NCBI GenBank assembly: GCA_947044365.1
Contig: OX345638.1
Coordinates: 2,466,201-2,530,200, forward strand
Source of the DNA: Petrosia ficiformis
Lineage: Eukaryota > Porifera > Demospongiae > Haplosclerida > Petrosiidae
Direction of reading: 5' to 3'
DNA length: 64,000 nucleotides
Every line of letters begins with the position of its first letter. The stretch's first letter is position 1. The notes under the pieces were generated by a model that worked only from the letters and a program-made list of their open reading frames with translations, was not told the origin of the DNA and ran no database searches. The position numbers were made by a program, and so were the translations under genes. This document shows positions 36,796-48,440 of this stretch, piece by piece.

Positions 36796-37034
36796 TGTAC
36801 ATGTGTGTAATTATCTGTATGAATATACATGTACATACAATATTCATGTAAATGTATACATGTACATATACATGATTATACGTATGTAACATAGTGTATG
36901 TATGTAACTACATATCTTGTATGTCAAAAGGGTAGTATACAATAACTGGACTGGAATGGAATTGTGGACTGGAATGTTGGAATACGTTATGAATCAAATT
37001 GCGCATGTGCAATACGATTTAATCCACGAGGAAT

Positions 37035-37990
37035 ATGAGTGAAATGGTCGAGATTGAATGCTCTATTTCTGGATGTAAAGAAAATCCCATTTGTCTCGAG
37101 ATTGAATGCTCTAGTTGTGGATGTAAAGAGAATCCCATTTGTCTCGATACTTCTCCTGGCAGTTCCCCTGTCTCTATCAGTCCTGTTTCCAATGTGATTC
37201 CAAGTGTCTCAATTTCAAGTCTATTGGTTTATGTTTGCATACAGTAGCTGTTGCAGAGTGTAACAATTCCTTGAATCAGCACATTACTCACTTCCAGAAA
37301 CAGCACAAGAAGCTAAATGTGACTGCTGTTGGACTCCATGATATTCCTGCTGGTTGTGGGAAGAAGTGGGGTGTTCCTCCAGGAAAGAGAAGAAAGAAAG
37401 AGACAGTTGTTGAGCGAGTGGATTGACTTCAGTTACCTACCTTGAATAGTAATGTGTGTGTCTCCACAGCAGGTAATGCATCTTCCCCTGTTGCTCAATG
37501 AAGTGGTTCATCACTGGTGAATATTACCTTAGATCATCCATCATCTTCTTGCATTCCAAGTAATCCATATTGTCACTGGTTCCCATCTTATTATGACTGG
37601 GAATTTCCATACCCATATGGTTCTACTCCTCCTATATCTTTTGTTCCACCTCCTATTGCTTCATCTCCTCATCCACCTTCCCCCCCTCCAATGGCCAATG
37701 ATAATTCACCATTTAAACTACATTTTGTGAGTGGAAATATTTCAAAGTGTGCCAGGTGTGGAAATATGTATGCAAAGCCACCAATTCCACCATATGATCT
37801 ATGTGTGCAACATAGAGAATGAAGATCATTTATGTTAAATGGAACAACACAAAACAAGTTCTCACCAGCATATTATCATGTGAATGCCTTGTGCATTGTC
37901 CAGAATTGGCCTGGTTTTACCACCTGCCCTCTGATGTTTCTTCCAAACTGCTTGGCATTCACAAGGAATATCTTTTACATTACGGATTTA
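37035..37990 (+). pseudogene. Unrecognised ORF remnant in TIR element, CxxC domain
   Basis: Broken frames: 37035-37247 has repeated CSxxGCKENPICL units. 37517-37822 is proline-rich and ends with FVSGNISKCARCGNMY followed by YDLCVQHRE; after the TGA the same frame goes on with YYHVNALCIVQNWP. The pattern (one CxxC, then a conserved YHVN-C-IQ segment) resembles uncharacterised cnidarian/sponge proteins that I recall only as a type. Function unknown; probably the element's own gene. Confidence 0.4.
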
Positions 37991-38029
37991 TGAGGTAGAA
38001 TATACTATGAGGATCAAACATTTTGTGGG

Positions 38030-38462
38030 AGTTTTTATGGCCCGTAGGGCCATCCCTATGATTGCTTTCCCACGGGTTCGATGTATGTTTATATATATAT
38101 ATTCTTGTGTCACCTACGCGAGTATGCGTTGTATACGTAGTTAAGGGAGTTACATCATTCCCGGGGGCTCGGTCAATTAATGGGCGTGGTGCGAAAAAGA
38201 ACGCGCGATCAAGCTCTACACACCAGGAGAAAGAAAGCTGTGTAGCTTACGTAGACACTGGAACTAATAGCTAGCTATTCTACCTGAAATGTATTCTTAA
38301 AGTTCTACAAGGTTCTATAAAAGGTAAACAGAGTATATAATCAAAATAATAACTATAATAGGCTGTTGTGTTTCGGGCATGATAAAGTCAGCCATGATTA
38401 CTGAATGCTGGACACCATAAAGCAATCATAGGGATACTTTTTTCTCTATATACACTTGTTTA
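38030..38462. mobile_element. MITE with CCCTATGATTGCTTT ends, copy 1
   Basis: Left ATCCCTATGATTGCTTTC and right AAAGCAATCATAGGGATA are inverted. The centre contains GGGCTCGGTCAATTAATGGG and ACGCGCG. Related copies lie at about 56860-57385 and 57392-57815. Its TTTTTTCTCTATATACACTTG tail is where the hAT copy inserted. Confidence 0.7.
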
Positions 38463-39127
38463 TAGTGATGGGCGATACTATCGAAAAGTATCGGAGTAAT
38501 CGATATATTTCGATATTTTTACGGTATCGATTACTAATCGATTACTGGCAAAAGTATCGATTTTAATAAAATGATTACTTTGCGCATGCGCAATTAAACT
38601 ACACGTGTATGTACATGTCAAGTCAAGTATATAATATAGTACTTAACTATCAAAACTGTAAGGCTGATAATCCGCTGAAGGCGCTGATTAGTTATTATCC
38701 ACACCCAACTCCATTGTGTTTCTTAAAAGTTATTTTGAGCGACCCATTCTTGAAAAAAAAGAGAATCCTTTGAGGTGGCGGTCTGACAATCAAAGGTCTT
38801 TTCCTTCACTGGTGTCTCTTGTAAAAAAATATTTGTCCATCCCAGCTACCTCTGTGCCATCAGAGAGACTATTTTCAAAGCTGGTGAAATAACATCTCTG
38901 AAAAGGAATAGGCTGAAATCAAAATCAGTGGATATGATGCTTTTTTTGAACAAATTGTAACAGCTATGAAGCTTTTTGTTGTGTATGACTACATGTGTAT
39001 TTATTTAGTCCTTTATCATTTACGATTTTGAAAAAGTAATCATTTCAGTAATCGATACCACCGATACTGAGATACTAAGTAATCAGTATCGTATCGAATT
39101 TAAAAAATCTAGTATCGCCCATCACTA
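38463..39127 (+). mobile_element. hAT transposon derivative with 8-bp target duplication
   Basis: Ends TAGTGATGGGCGATACT and its exact inverse (39111-39127) are flanked by the 8-bp duplication CTTGTTTA (38455-38462, 39128-39135), the length typical of hAT. About 38760-38960 keeps a broken hAT C-terminal dimerisation region ([15 protein letters not shown], then LKSKSVDMMLFLN). Most of the transposase is deleted, so it is non-autonomous. Confidence 0.93.
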
Positions 39128-39471
39128 CTTGTTTATAATTGCATGTCTTATAAAACGTATTGCGCATGCGCATTACGTAACGTATTCCACCATTCCAGTC
39201 AAGTTATTGTTTACTATCTGTCAAACGTTGTAACTACATGTATGTACATGTTAGTAGACTAAGTACATGAGGGGAACAAATGACTATTAAACTACACAAA
39301 AATTCAAATGCACTTGTACACGTGCATTTTGTATGTTTGATAGTCCTATATAGAGGCCGTGCACATAGGTAATTATAGCGTGGGCGATCCTAGCAACCGT
39401 TGCTTTGGAGGGCAAGCGGCAGTAACGTATACATTAAACTCTATTTAGATTTCAGTAACCAGCTGGATAAT

Positions 39472-41713
39472 ATGGCTCTTACTCGAAAGTCAGAGTACTT
39501 TAACACTCTCTCTACTACCAGCAAGAAAAGATATGAGACTAAAGTGACTACCACAGGATTGGAAGTTGATCCCTATGCCATTGCAGACAACCTATGGACC
39601 CATGAGCCAGAAACTATTCCACCACTGTCATGGAGTGATGTTATGTTGTATATGGTATCAACACCAAGCCCCTATACCAAGGAAGCTATCAAGGTAGCTA
39701 GCAATGCTTCTGTTGAGCATGAGCTCATAGATAAACTTTATGTAGGCATGGAAGGGAATGCTTGATTCTGAAGGATTTGTGAAGGCAGGCTGGGTCTATG
39801 AGTTGAGACTGCATCAATTCAGGATAAATAATGTGAAGAAGTTTGTGGTAATGGGAAAAGTGAGTTTTGTTTTTTTTTGCTTTGCATGAGTATTGGACTT
39901 ATCTTATAACAATACCATAGGTTAAGCATTCACAGAGGATGAGCGCAACTCCACTTATTCCCTGGGTTATTTTGGAACACAGTGGAGTGATTTTAGCTGC
40001 TCACTGCACTTGTATGGCTGGGTAATGATTGTATACTTTATATTGATCACCTTTAACAAATTTTTATTTAACATGCTCTAGGCTTGAGAAAGCATGTTCA
40101 CACATAGCATCCATTTTGTCATGTGTTGTCAAAGCCGTTGAAGCAAGAAATAAAGCAGGGAGTGATTTTCATGTACATCACAGAAGTGTATCTGGCTCCC
40201 TCCTACAAATAATGTAAGCCAATGATTGTAACTGAATTGTAGTACTATAGTAAATAATTCATGATGCAGGTTACTCCAGCCAGTATATCAGAAATCAAGT
40301 TTGTTCGGCCATGCAATCAAAAAAATTCTGCTGACGTTCATATTGATGCTCATCAAAGCATTATACGTAAACGACACATTGAAGAGCCCTCTGAAGAAGA
40401 GATGGATGATTTCTTTAAAAAGATAAGTGGAGCAACAAAGAAACCAGCTATTTTAAAAGTGGTAGAGCCTTATGCTCACAATTTCATTCCTAAACTCAAT
40501 GATGATACACTGCCAAAACCAATGTTAGAACTGTTTAATCGAGATGCACTGCAGATGGATTTTTTAACACTATTGGATGTTTGTGAAAAACATTTTCAGT
40601 CTATAAAGGTAACAATATACTATTCATCATTATAATCAACTGAACTTCATTTTGTTTTTGGTATAGGTGACTGCTGAGCAAGCTCAAAATTTAGAAAAGG
40701 AAACAAGGAGTCAATCATCAAGCAAAGCTTGGTTAATCCATAGAGCTGGACGCATCACTGCCTCCAATATGAAAGCAGCTACAAGAACAAATCATGCAAT
40801 GCCATCTGAAAGTCTAATAAAGAAACTCTGCTATCCGGAAGCATTTAAATTTTCAAACAAAGCCACCAGGTAAAACAGAGACCCATAATAATAATAATAA
40901 TAATAATTGTTATGCTGTATTAATTTGACATTTAGATGGGGTTGCACACATGAACAGACAGCAGTGCAAGAATATCAAAATTCTGTTTCAAACAATCATG
41001 ATGATCTTGAAGTCATGTCAGCTGGTTTGTTTATTGATTTACACAATCCTTTTATTGGAGCCACACCTGATGGAATCATAAATTGTACCTGCTGTGGTAA
41101 GGGGGTCCTAGAAGTAAAGTGTCCGTTGTGCTTCAAAGAAGGATTACCTGAAGAAGAGACAAGCAATTTTTGTATGACTGAAATTGATAGCAAGTGGACT
41201 CTCAAGAACGATCATGCTTACTACTACCAGGTACAGACACAACTTAACATATGTCAAGTCAAGTACTGTGACTTTGTGGTCTGGACAAAGAAAGGTGTTG
41301 TCATAGAGAGAATTGCTGCAGACAAGGAATTTTTTGAAGGGATACTTGATAATATCAAAAGTTTCTTTATTTATGGTATGCTACCAGAAATTATAGGTAA
41401 ATGGTACACAAGGAAGCCCATTGCAGACTCTAGTGGTATTGTACAGGAACCCTTGACACATGCTGAAGCTGAAGAATATGATTCGGAAGATTACGAGAAG
41501 TCTTGGTGCTACTGCAACCAACCAAGTTATGGAACCATGATTGGGTGTGATAACACAGAATGCTCTATTCAGTGGTTTCACTGTGACTGTCTAAGATTAC
41601 GCCACCCACCCAAGGGGAAGTGGTACTGCCCTTCTTGTACCAAAATTGAAGAAGAAAAAAAGCACCGTCAAGTCATAGCTCATACAAATACAGTACATTC
41701 CAAACATTTGTAA
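39472..41713 (+). pseudogene. SWIM / YqaJ-nuclease / PHD protein of an ISL2EU-like transposon
   Basis: Exons about 39472-39860, 39921-40021, 40082-40213, 40261-40610, 40667-40869 and 40935-41713. A SWIM zinc finger (HCTCMAG, split by an intron, then LEKACSH) is followed by a YqaJ-type nuclease domain with GATPDGI, LEVKCP and YYYQVQTQL, and a C-terminal PHD finger (WCYCNQPSYG...CSIQWFHCDC...WYCPSC, about 41504-41640). YqaJ proteins are lambda-exonuclease-like. A frameshift near 39750 and an unresolved frame after 40213 suggest decay. It converges on a THAP/DDE transposase; the pair is characteristic of ISL2EU-type elements (inference). Confidence 0.7.
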
Positions 41714-41742
41714 ACATTTGTATTACATTTCAATAATAATTT

Positions 41743-43784
41743 TCAATCTTGAGGAACAATAGGTGGACATAAATTAATTAAAGCACAACAAACTCTAACT
41801 ATTTTATCTATGGTACATGTATCATCTTCACTGTTATCTGAAATCAAAGCTATAGGTAAAACACTTTGTAATATTGTAAACTTTTGTTTTAGTACTCCGA
41901 TTACTCTTTCTACATGGATTCTGACAATTGATAGTTCTCTGCTCCAATCCACTTCCATCTTTTCTAACTAGTTTTTACCCCCTGTAAAGGGAGGTGTCTT
42001 TATTTCTGCGAGAGTCATGCTCACATAGTCTTCACAAGTAAACCCCCGGTCAGCTAGAATGACATCGCCTAAAACATAATTATCATGATGAAATTGATGC
42101 GAAATGATTTATTGTAACTCATATCCATGATGACATTGTGTTTTATATTTAGATAGCAACAGCCATTACTTACCAGGTAAGAGGTGATTTATCAAGCCAG
42201 ACTGCTCTACTATCAGAGATCCTTCCTCCAAAAGATTTTGAAATAAAAGAAATAGTTCCTTGAGGTGTAATACCAAATAGAAACTTGACTGTTGAATGAT
42301 GCTTGTAATTGCTCCATACTTGAGCCCTTGCAAGGAGATCTGAGGGTCGCTCCATGAAGATTTCTGAACAGTCAATAATTAAAGCACATTTGTGAAAAAA
42401 CTTTCGAAATGATGATGGCATTGTGAGCCGAAGTACTTCCCTGTCTGGCCACTTAACTAACTTTGATGTGCAAACATACATAATACTAAGCACACAATGC
42501 AAATTCCTAGATACACTTGTACGATGAATACCAAAACGAAAGGCAATGTCTTCATCCATTAAGTTCAGGCGTATTTTCAGAAAAAACATCATAATCATAT
42601 GAAAGTGTGACAATTTACATTTGCCACTATCTGGTAGGGACGATTTTACAAGGTCATAGAGAGCTTTAAACACACACCATTCATGTAGACCTAATAAAAT
42701 GATGTCAAAGTCATGATAAACACTATAGGAGAAATATGATTACTTACCAGTATAAAATCTTAAGAGGTCCTCATTTTTGCTCAGTACATATTCTGAAATC
42801 ATTGAGCCTTGTTGTAGACAGGTGATGGTTTCATTTTGACTTTGAACTTTCTTTTGAAGCTTGTGAACTTCATCTCGAAGCTCATCACACACCTTTGTTA
42901 TCTCATCATGCTTTTTTTCAAATGTTGAAATATCACTTGATGTCATTGTAGTTTGGCATGATACACCTATGTAAATGGTATAAAGTTTAGCTTAAATTTA
43001 CAGGGATTAGGTGTTAGTGTTAGCTAGTGTAATGAGGCTAACTTATAGACCTCATCATTGTACTCTAAGTGTTAACTTACCTTACAGCCCTCATATTTGT
43101 ACTCAAGTGTTAACTATTAGGTCTGTACCAGTATTAACTAGATCTTATCATCTGTACCTTCTTGTTAGACAGTGCCTTACTTTTGTTAGTCGTTCTTTTT
43201 GTTTGCTGTATTCTATTAAGTTGTGTGAGTAATCCTTAGTTGTTGTTGAATATAGTTCTAAGATCTCTGTAACCCTGTCAACAATATTCCCTTATGTGGT
43301 GAAACTGCAACGCTACATTAGCATACCTGTTTCTACATCAACTAGAGGTATGTCATCAACTTCTAATCTCATCTTTCTTGCCTTGAGGCGATCATAACGC
43401 TGCTGGGAAACTTCAGGTCTTACTGACGTGGTATAACCCATATTAACATGTGGAACCCAGTCAGGATGATCTATTTCTTCAAGCTGAGCTGGTTTACCTG
43501 AGTAATAGCATAATATTATAGTGAATAAACTACACGAGCCTTAGGTTACAGCATTTAGTTAAGATTATACCTGATGCAAAGTGAGTAGAACAAACTCTAC
43601 TGTTCTTGGAGGCAACCCAGTTCTTTCTGTTGATGCGATTGATCAATGCTTGCCGTCTCTTACACAGTAATTCTTTGGTCTGATTTTTTCCTTTACGGTC
43701 TGTGGCACTAGGTATTCTGAAGAAAGAGACTTTATCGCGCCCACCACGCCTGTGGCAGTCCACAACACAACAAGTAAGCACCAT
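41743..43784 (-). pseudogene. THAP-domain DDE_Tnp_4-type transposase, broken
   Basis: Reading minus: a THAP zinc finger exon from ATG 43784 (LTCCVVDCHRRGG...RVCSTHFASG; C2CH DNA binding), an exon near 43500-43327 (HPDWVPHVNMGY), a coiled-coil exon (42946-42740), and a transposase exon (about 42673-42170) with a helix-turn-helix-like segment and first catalytic Asp (ALIIDCSEIFMERP). The second Asp is in GDVILADRGF (about 42060), and the last part has the Glu in RIHVERVIGVLKQKF (about 41900). A frameshift near 42215 and a TAG near 41968 break it. It converges tail-to-tail with the YqaJ gene. The intron at about 43010-43320 holds an insert that may be a solo LTR. Confidence 0.75.
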
Positions 43785-44379
43785 AGAAGCAGTCTCAGTA
43801 GCTGCACCTGTACTCCAGTAATTGCAGGTTGCCCTCCACAATGGTATGATGTAATTTTTGACATCACGCGCACTACCTCTATAGAATAAACAATCAAATC
43901 TTGGACGTCAGGTATGTTTGGACACTTTTTTTTTCCGTTCATGAAAGTCTTAGATAGAGTCCAAGATCAAAATATCCTAGTGCTAAATGTGCTAGCCGCC
44001 TCACACTAAAATCATTGTATGGTTTAAAGCGAGTGTCCTTGTAGACCCCTTTTTCCCACTGCCCGAAAATCACTTATTTTGGGACGTTTACCTCAATTAT
44101 CATTTGCAGCATGAGAACTGTTGCTAGTACTCAAGACAAATATGAAAATCGATATCCAGCCATGTATGTCTGCAGTTGGCTTGTAGAACATCTGAATTGA
44201 CGTTTTAGTGCGGTTTACCGCTCATAGTGACAAACAGTCCTAGATCCTACCCGTTTAACAATTTTCGTAATTCAGGCACCACCCAACCACCACCCCCCCC
44301 CCCCCAAACGTCATCGCAATGTAAACACGTAATATAAAACATACAAAAGGTATTAATGATTGCAATGAGAACATAAAAA

Positions 44380-44604
44380 ATGAATGCACTGAAGTGCAGA
44401 ACCCTCGCTGTAAACATTTACATTAATAAAAATTTAAAGTAAAGTCCTAGGATAAAATATTGCGGGGGACAAAAAATTGTGACAGATCGGTTTGTTGTGT
44501 GTGTATGTGATATGAGTCTAAGCTGAGTTGAGAAGAATGAAGAACTTTAAATGTTTATTAATGTAAATTTTTACACCGAGGGTTCTGCACTTCAGTGCAT
44601 TCAT
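44380..44604. mobile_element. MITE with ATGAATGCACTGAAGTGCAG ends
   Basis: About 60-bp inverted arms (ATGAATGCACTGAAGTGCAG... and inverse) with a 100-bp centre and no coding capacity. A C13 homopolymer lies just outside at about 44291-44303. Confidence 0.8.
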
Positions 44605-44785
44605 TTTCACAACATGCAATCAAGCACATGTTTGTTTCAGCAAAAAATAACAAAAATGATTTTAACCATAATTAATAGTTAATTAAGTGAAAGTGAATAA
44701 ATGAAATGATTGTGATTTTAACCAAAATTAATAGTTAATTGAAAGTGAATCAAATGAACACGAAAGACAGCCCTGAGTCAGTAGT

Positions 44786-45333
44786 TCATGACCTTGAGAT
44801 GGAACGTATCATGTCATCCTTATATGTAATGCTAAAAGGTGGACATGTTAGTAATGCCATCTTGGTAATCTTGGTGTCTTCATTACAGCACAGTTTATGT
44901 ACCATGTCACCAGTTGCTATTAATGACATTGGTGATGGCATTTCAGAAGATTTGACAAAAATATGAGTAGTGAGAAGTGTTTCACAGGACTCGGTATTTT
45001 GCATCATTCGACATTTTGTACACTCACCAATTTCAGGGTATGTACTGTCGATTCCGACCACTACCTTACTGTTACAGTTAAAAGATTTCTTGAGTTCATC
45101 AAGGTACTTCACTCCTAAAATGCGTAATTGATGGTGCCTAAATGTATCTGTTTATCATATCCAATGTCAATGTCAGAAATTTCTTCTATGGTTGAATCAC
45201 TGAACAATGTTGAGAGATGGCGTTTTCCGTTGAATTCTTTCACAATAAATCTGTTCAATAGTGTAGCAGTGATGAAGTTAGAACGGGATACCAAATGTTG
45301 AGAAATGATTGAGAGGAGCGAGAAGGATACCAA
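44786..45333 (-). pseudogene. Unrecognised ORF pair
   Basis: Two adjacent minus frames (45333-45115 and 45112-44786) with a cysteine-containing segment (GECTKCRMMQNTESCETLL, then HKLCCN). They may be one broken gene in the transposon-rich zone. I do not recognise the family. The only visible trend is a CxxC pair spaced by about 8 residues from another Cys. Confidence 0.3.
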
Positions 45334-45600
45334 ACTTCACGAAGTAGGCAAAACTATATACACCAATGCGCATGCGCAATGTACAGAGTGAGTGAAAATG
45401 GCGACTGAGGAAAGTCTATCGATTCCATGAAAGCTGGAGATCGTCATTTCATTTGTCAACGAGATGATCACAAATCGTTTAAATCTCGGAATTATCAGAC
45501 TCTAGCGTTTGGAATGAACCAGTAACACCAGGTATTTGCAAAGATTACGTGGTAACACACAGACAGACAGACACACAAACTGATTACTATAACCCTCCGC

Positions 45601-45760
45601 CTACGCGCTCGGGTTAATAAAAGATTCTTTCTCAGCTTTTTTCACACTGATTGTAATGCAAACACAATGGTACCAAGACTTGCATTTGCTACATTGAATC
45701 CACTTATATGCAGTGGGGTGCTTGCATGTTTTCTTTATACATTCTGAAAGATAAAAAAAA
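45601..45760 (-). pseudogene. PHD-finger-like fragment
   Basis: Minus-strand segment CIKKTCKHPTAYKWIQCSKC then WYHCVC, resembling part of a PHD finger. No flanking exons recognised; likely a transposon protein relic. Confidence 0.35.
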
Positions 45761-45936
45761 AACATGTTATAGAGGTAGGGACTTAGCATGAATACAGTTG
45801 TAATTAACGTTGTATAGGTTTATACATAAATTATACAGGTGTAATGTAACAATGTATTATATGCATTATACATTGTACATTCGTGCTTGTAACACAAAGT
45901 CATTACAGTTATAGACATGTTGCAATAGGAGTGGGT

Positions 45937-46170
45937 GAGACACCACTCTCGTATAAATAACACACATCAATGACTAGGTTATTGATTACCTGAACTATCT
46001 TTTGACTTGACACTACCTCTTGTTGATACACTCTGAACTTTATTAGAAGAGACACCACTCCCTATAAATTAGTATAAATAACTCACATCAGTGACTATGT
46101 TATTGATTACCTGAACTATGTTTTGACTTTGATACACTCGGAACTTCAGAAGAGACACCACGTTCAGTTA
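45937..46170. repeat. Tandem duplication of about 115 bp
   Basis: The block GACACCACTC...TATTGATTACCTGAACTAT...TTTTGACTT occurs twice in a row with minor changes. On the minus strand each unit ends in TTCAG/GTAATC, like an exon end, but no protein is recognised. Confidence 0.6.
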
Positions 46171-46659
46171 GCAAATCTTGCTATCATGTTGACGATAATG
46201 CACATGCTCAAACAAAATTAATAAATTCATCGACCAGAGTGTGCTCCCATGATCAATCCCAGTTTGCAGTACATACTACGACACTGCACATGATAAATCA
46301 CAGTTTGAAGTACACATGCGACGACACTGCAAGACAAGTTTTGAAGGGTGCTTTCGATTAAAAAAAGTGTATTTCCCGAAGGTCTGGAAAATTAAGTAAA
46401 CAACCGAGAATAGATAATTTTCGGGCAGCGAGAAAAAAGTGTCTACAAAGATGCTCGCTGTAATCCATAGAGTGTTATTACTGTGAGGCAGTCAGTACTT
46501 CTAGCACTACAATATTTTGGTCTTCGACCTTCTCTCAGACTTTCGTGAACAGAAAAACAGCGTCTGATTATACATGGCAATGTACAGTACATGCACAGTA
46601 CATGTAAATGTGTGAATGAATAAACAAGTGGATGGATATACATGTACGTAAGAAATAAG

Positions 46660-46870
46660 GATTGATGAATAGATGGATGGATAGATGGATGGATTGATGA
46701 ATAGATGGATGGATAGATGGATAGAAGGATAGAAGATGTTTTGATGAATAGTGTTGAATAAAACTGCTTTTTAAAACACTGGAAGGGATGGATAGAAGAA
46801 TGAATGTTTGGATAGAATGAATGGATTGATAGTAGAATCAACAGATAGTAGGATGGATAAATGAATGCAA
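46660..46870. repeat. (GGATGGATAGAT)n microsatellite
   Basis: Imperfect GATG/GATA tetranucleotides; inverse counterpart of 54555-54860 in the plus-strand FXR intron. Confidence 0.85.
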
Positions 46871-46905
46871 GTACAGTTGTAAAATGGATGGAGGGATTAA
46901 CTTAC

Positions 46906-46986
46906 CCTCAAATAATCCAAATGATAATCGAACATAAGTTTGGCATTCTCCATGGCTTTCTTTCAACCAAGAAGCTCAATAGGTAC
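46906..46986 (-). pseudogene. FXR-like KH2 exon of the inverted copy
   Basis: 81-nt exon with intact acceptor and donor, matching 54441-54521, but one Arg codon (CGA) is TGA. Flanking sequence to about 47510 also matches 54000-54440 inverted. Belongs with 36222-36795. Confidence 0.8.
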
Positions 46987-47984
46987 CTAATAATTATACA
47001 TGTACATGTAGATAATATACATGTATAATTTAGTCAATCATAATTATACATGTACATGTACCAGTCTAGTACAACTATTACAAATTACAACACACAAACT
47101 ATAATCAATTTACACACTTCAACAACATACACACTTCAACAGCATACAGGCTCTAGTTTTTCACTGCATTCTAATAAACTGTCACTAAAAACAAATAAAC
47201 TTCAGAATCTTCCATTGACATCAATGCTTAAGAAAGCAACCATCATAAGCAATCAGTGCTAATGAAATTCCTTAGCTCTTGTGTGCAGAAGGTGTATTGG
47301 GCACTTTTAGTTCAGTAGTTAACTGAAACTAAGTAAGCCTAATATTATTTTAGTTAATTAAACTATAACTAAACTAAACATTTGAGAAACCAGACATACA
47401 TGTACATGTATAACTGTAACTAAAAAGTAGTCATTTTTACTAAACGTCAAGCAACCACACTAATTTACTACAGCAGGTGTCAATATATCTGTGGAAGTTT
47501 AATGTTTGAATGTTATATCTGTATTTCCCCCAAAGTGTGCTACCATTGAACGTTCCCACCTTTTAATGTTAAACTTTATGCTGAAAAACACTTACAACAC
47601 TGATTGAACATTGTTGACCTAATGTCATGTGCCCTTAAGGTTACGGGATACCAAAATCTGACTGCATTTATTTAAACATAATATTGAATAATAATGTATT
47701 TATTTCAACTGACCAATAGCTGACACTAGCACTATATAGTTATAAATCAAAAATAAGTTCATCCAATACATATTTTGATGTGATCTCCAGGTAAATATTT
47801 TCTATAGAGCTGTAGCTAGGTCGTCACATGACATTATTTTTTTGCAAATCATTCAATAGAAGCAGCCAAACCCAGTAATGGCGACCACATTTTGCGGATA
47901 TTTTGGAGATTCTAGACGATTATTGCCCAATATCTCTTTGGGATGACCTTCATTTTGGTATTAAGAAGAGAAGTCAGGAGGTAT

Positions 47985-48440
47985 CATGACTTGTTGTAAT
48001 GTAGATAGAGTTCAGTTGTATGGGTGATGTTAACTCATCTCCACCTATAAACTGAATAGAACAAATACAACAATCCCTCCAGGCTATCTTCCTCCATCCC
48101 TCACTTGAGTACATTAAGCTATGGTATTCAAAACTCCAAAGGGTGCTTATAAAGCACAGGAAAATAGTTTGATTGAACAACACAAAAAACTATATCCACT
48201 AAAACCACTACCAATAAATTTTTGACATTATAGTTATCATGATTTTACAGATATCAATACCTTTATATAAATATTAATACAAAAAAAGGTATCTACTCCT
48301 AAAACACACAATACTGTAAAATATTAGTTTATTCATTGACAGAACAGGAGACTATCTTCATTAAATTTTGAAAACTAGCTCAAAAAGAATCATCTCTAAA
48401 AATTGTGAACAGGTTGTATGAGGATAGGACCCATGGAGAG
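47985..48440 (+). pseudogene. Orphan 3' end of an NLR gene
   Basis: Plus-strand copy of the last LRR codons (IFLHPSLEY-type, 48090-48125, then KHRKIV and LKPLPI-type tail) and of the downstream flank found after genes D, A and C. No NACHT or other exons nearby. Out of frame in places, so a relic, 16 kb from the cluster. Confidence 0.8.

Larger units (their letters stand above)
36933..39216. mobile_element. TIR DNA transposon remnant hosting nested insertions
   Basis: The left end (36933-37010) and right end (39150-39216) are inverted copies over about 60 bp, sharing ACAATAACT, GACTGGAATGG, GGAATACGTTA and GCGCATG(C/T)GCAATACG with small indels. The inside holds a broken cysteine-containing ORF and two younger insertions. 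Superfamily not determined. Confidence 0.55.

Noticed and set aside
46443..46841. Minus-strand ORF with many Ile/His/Pro/Ser
   Set aside because: It translates a GATG/GATA microsatellite; the unique end has no recognisable domain.
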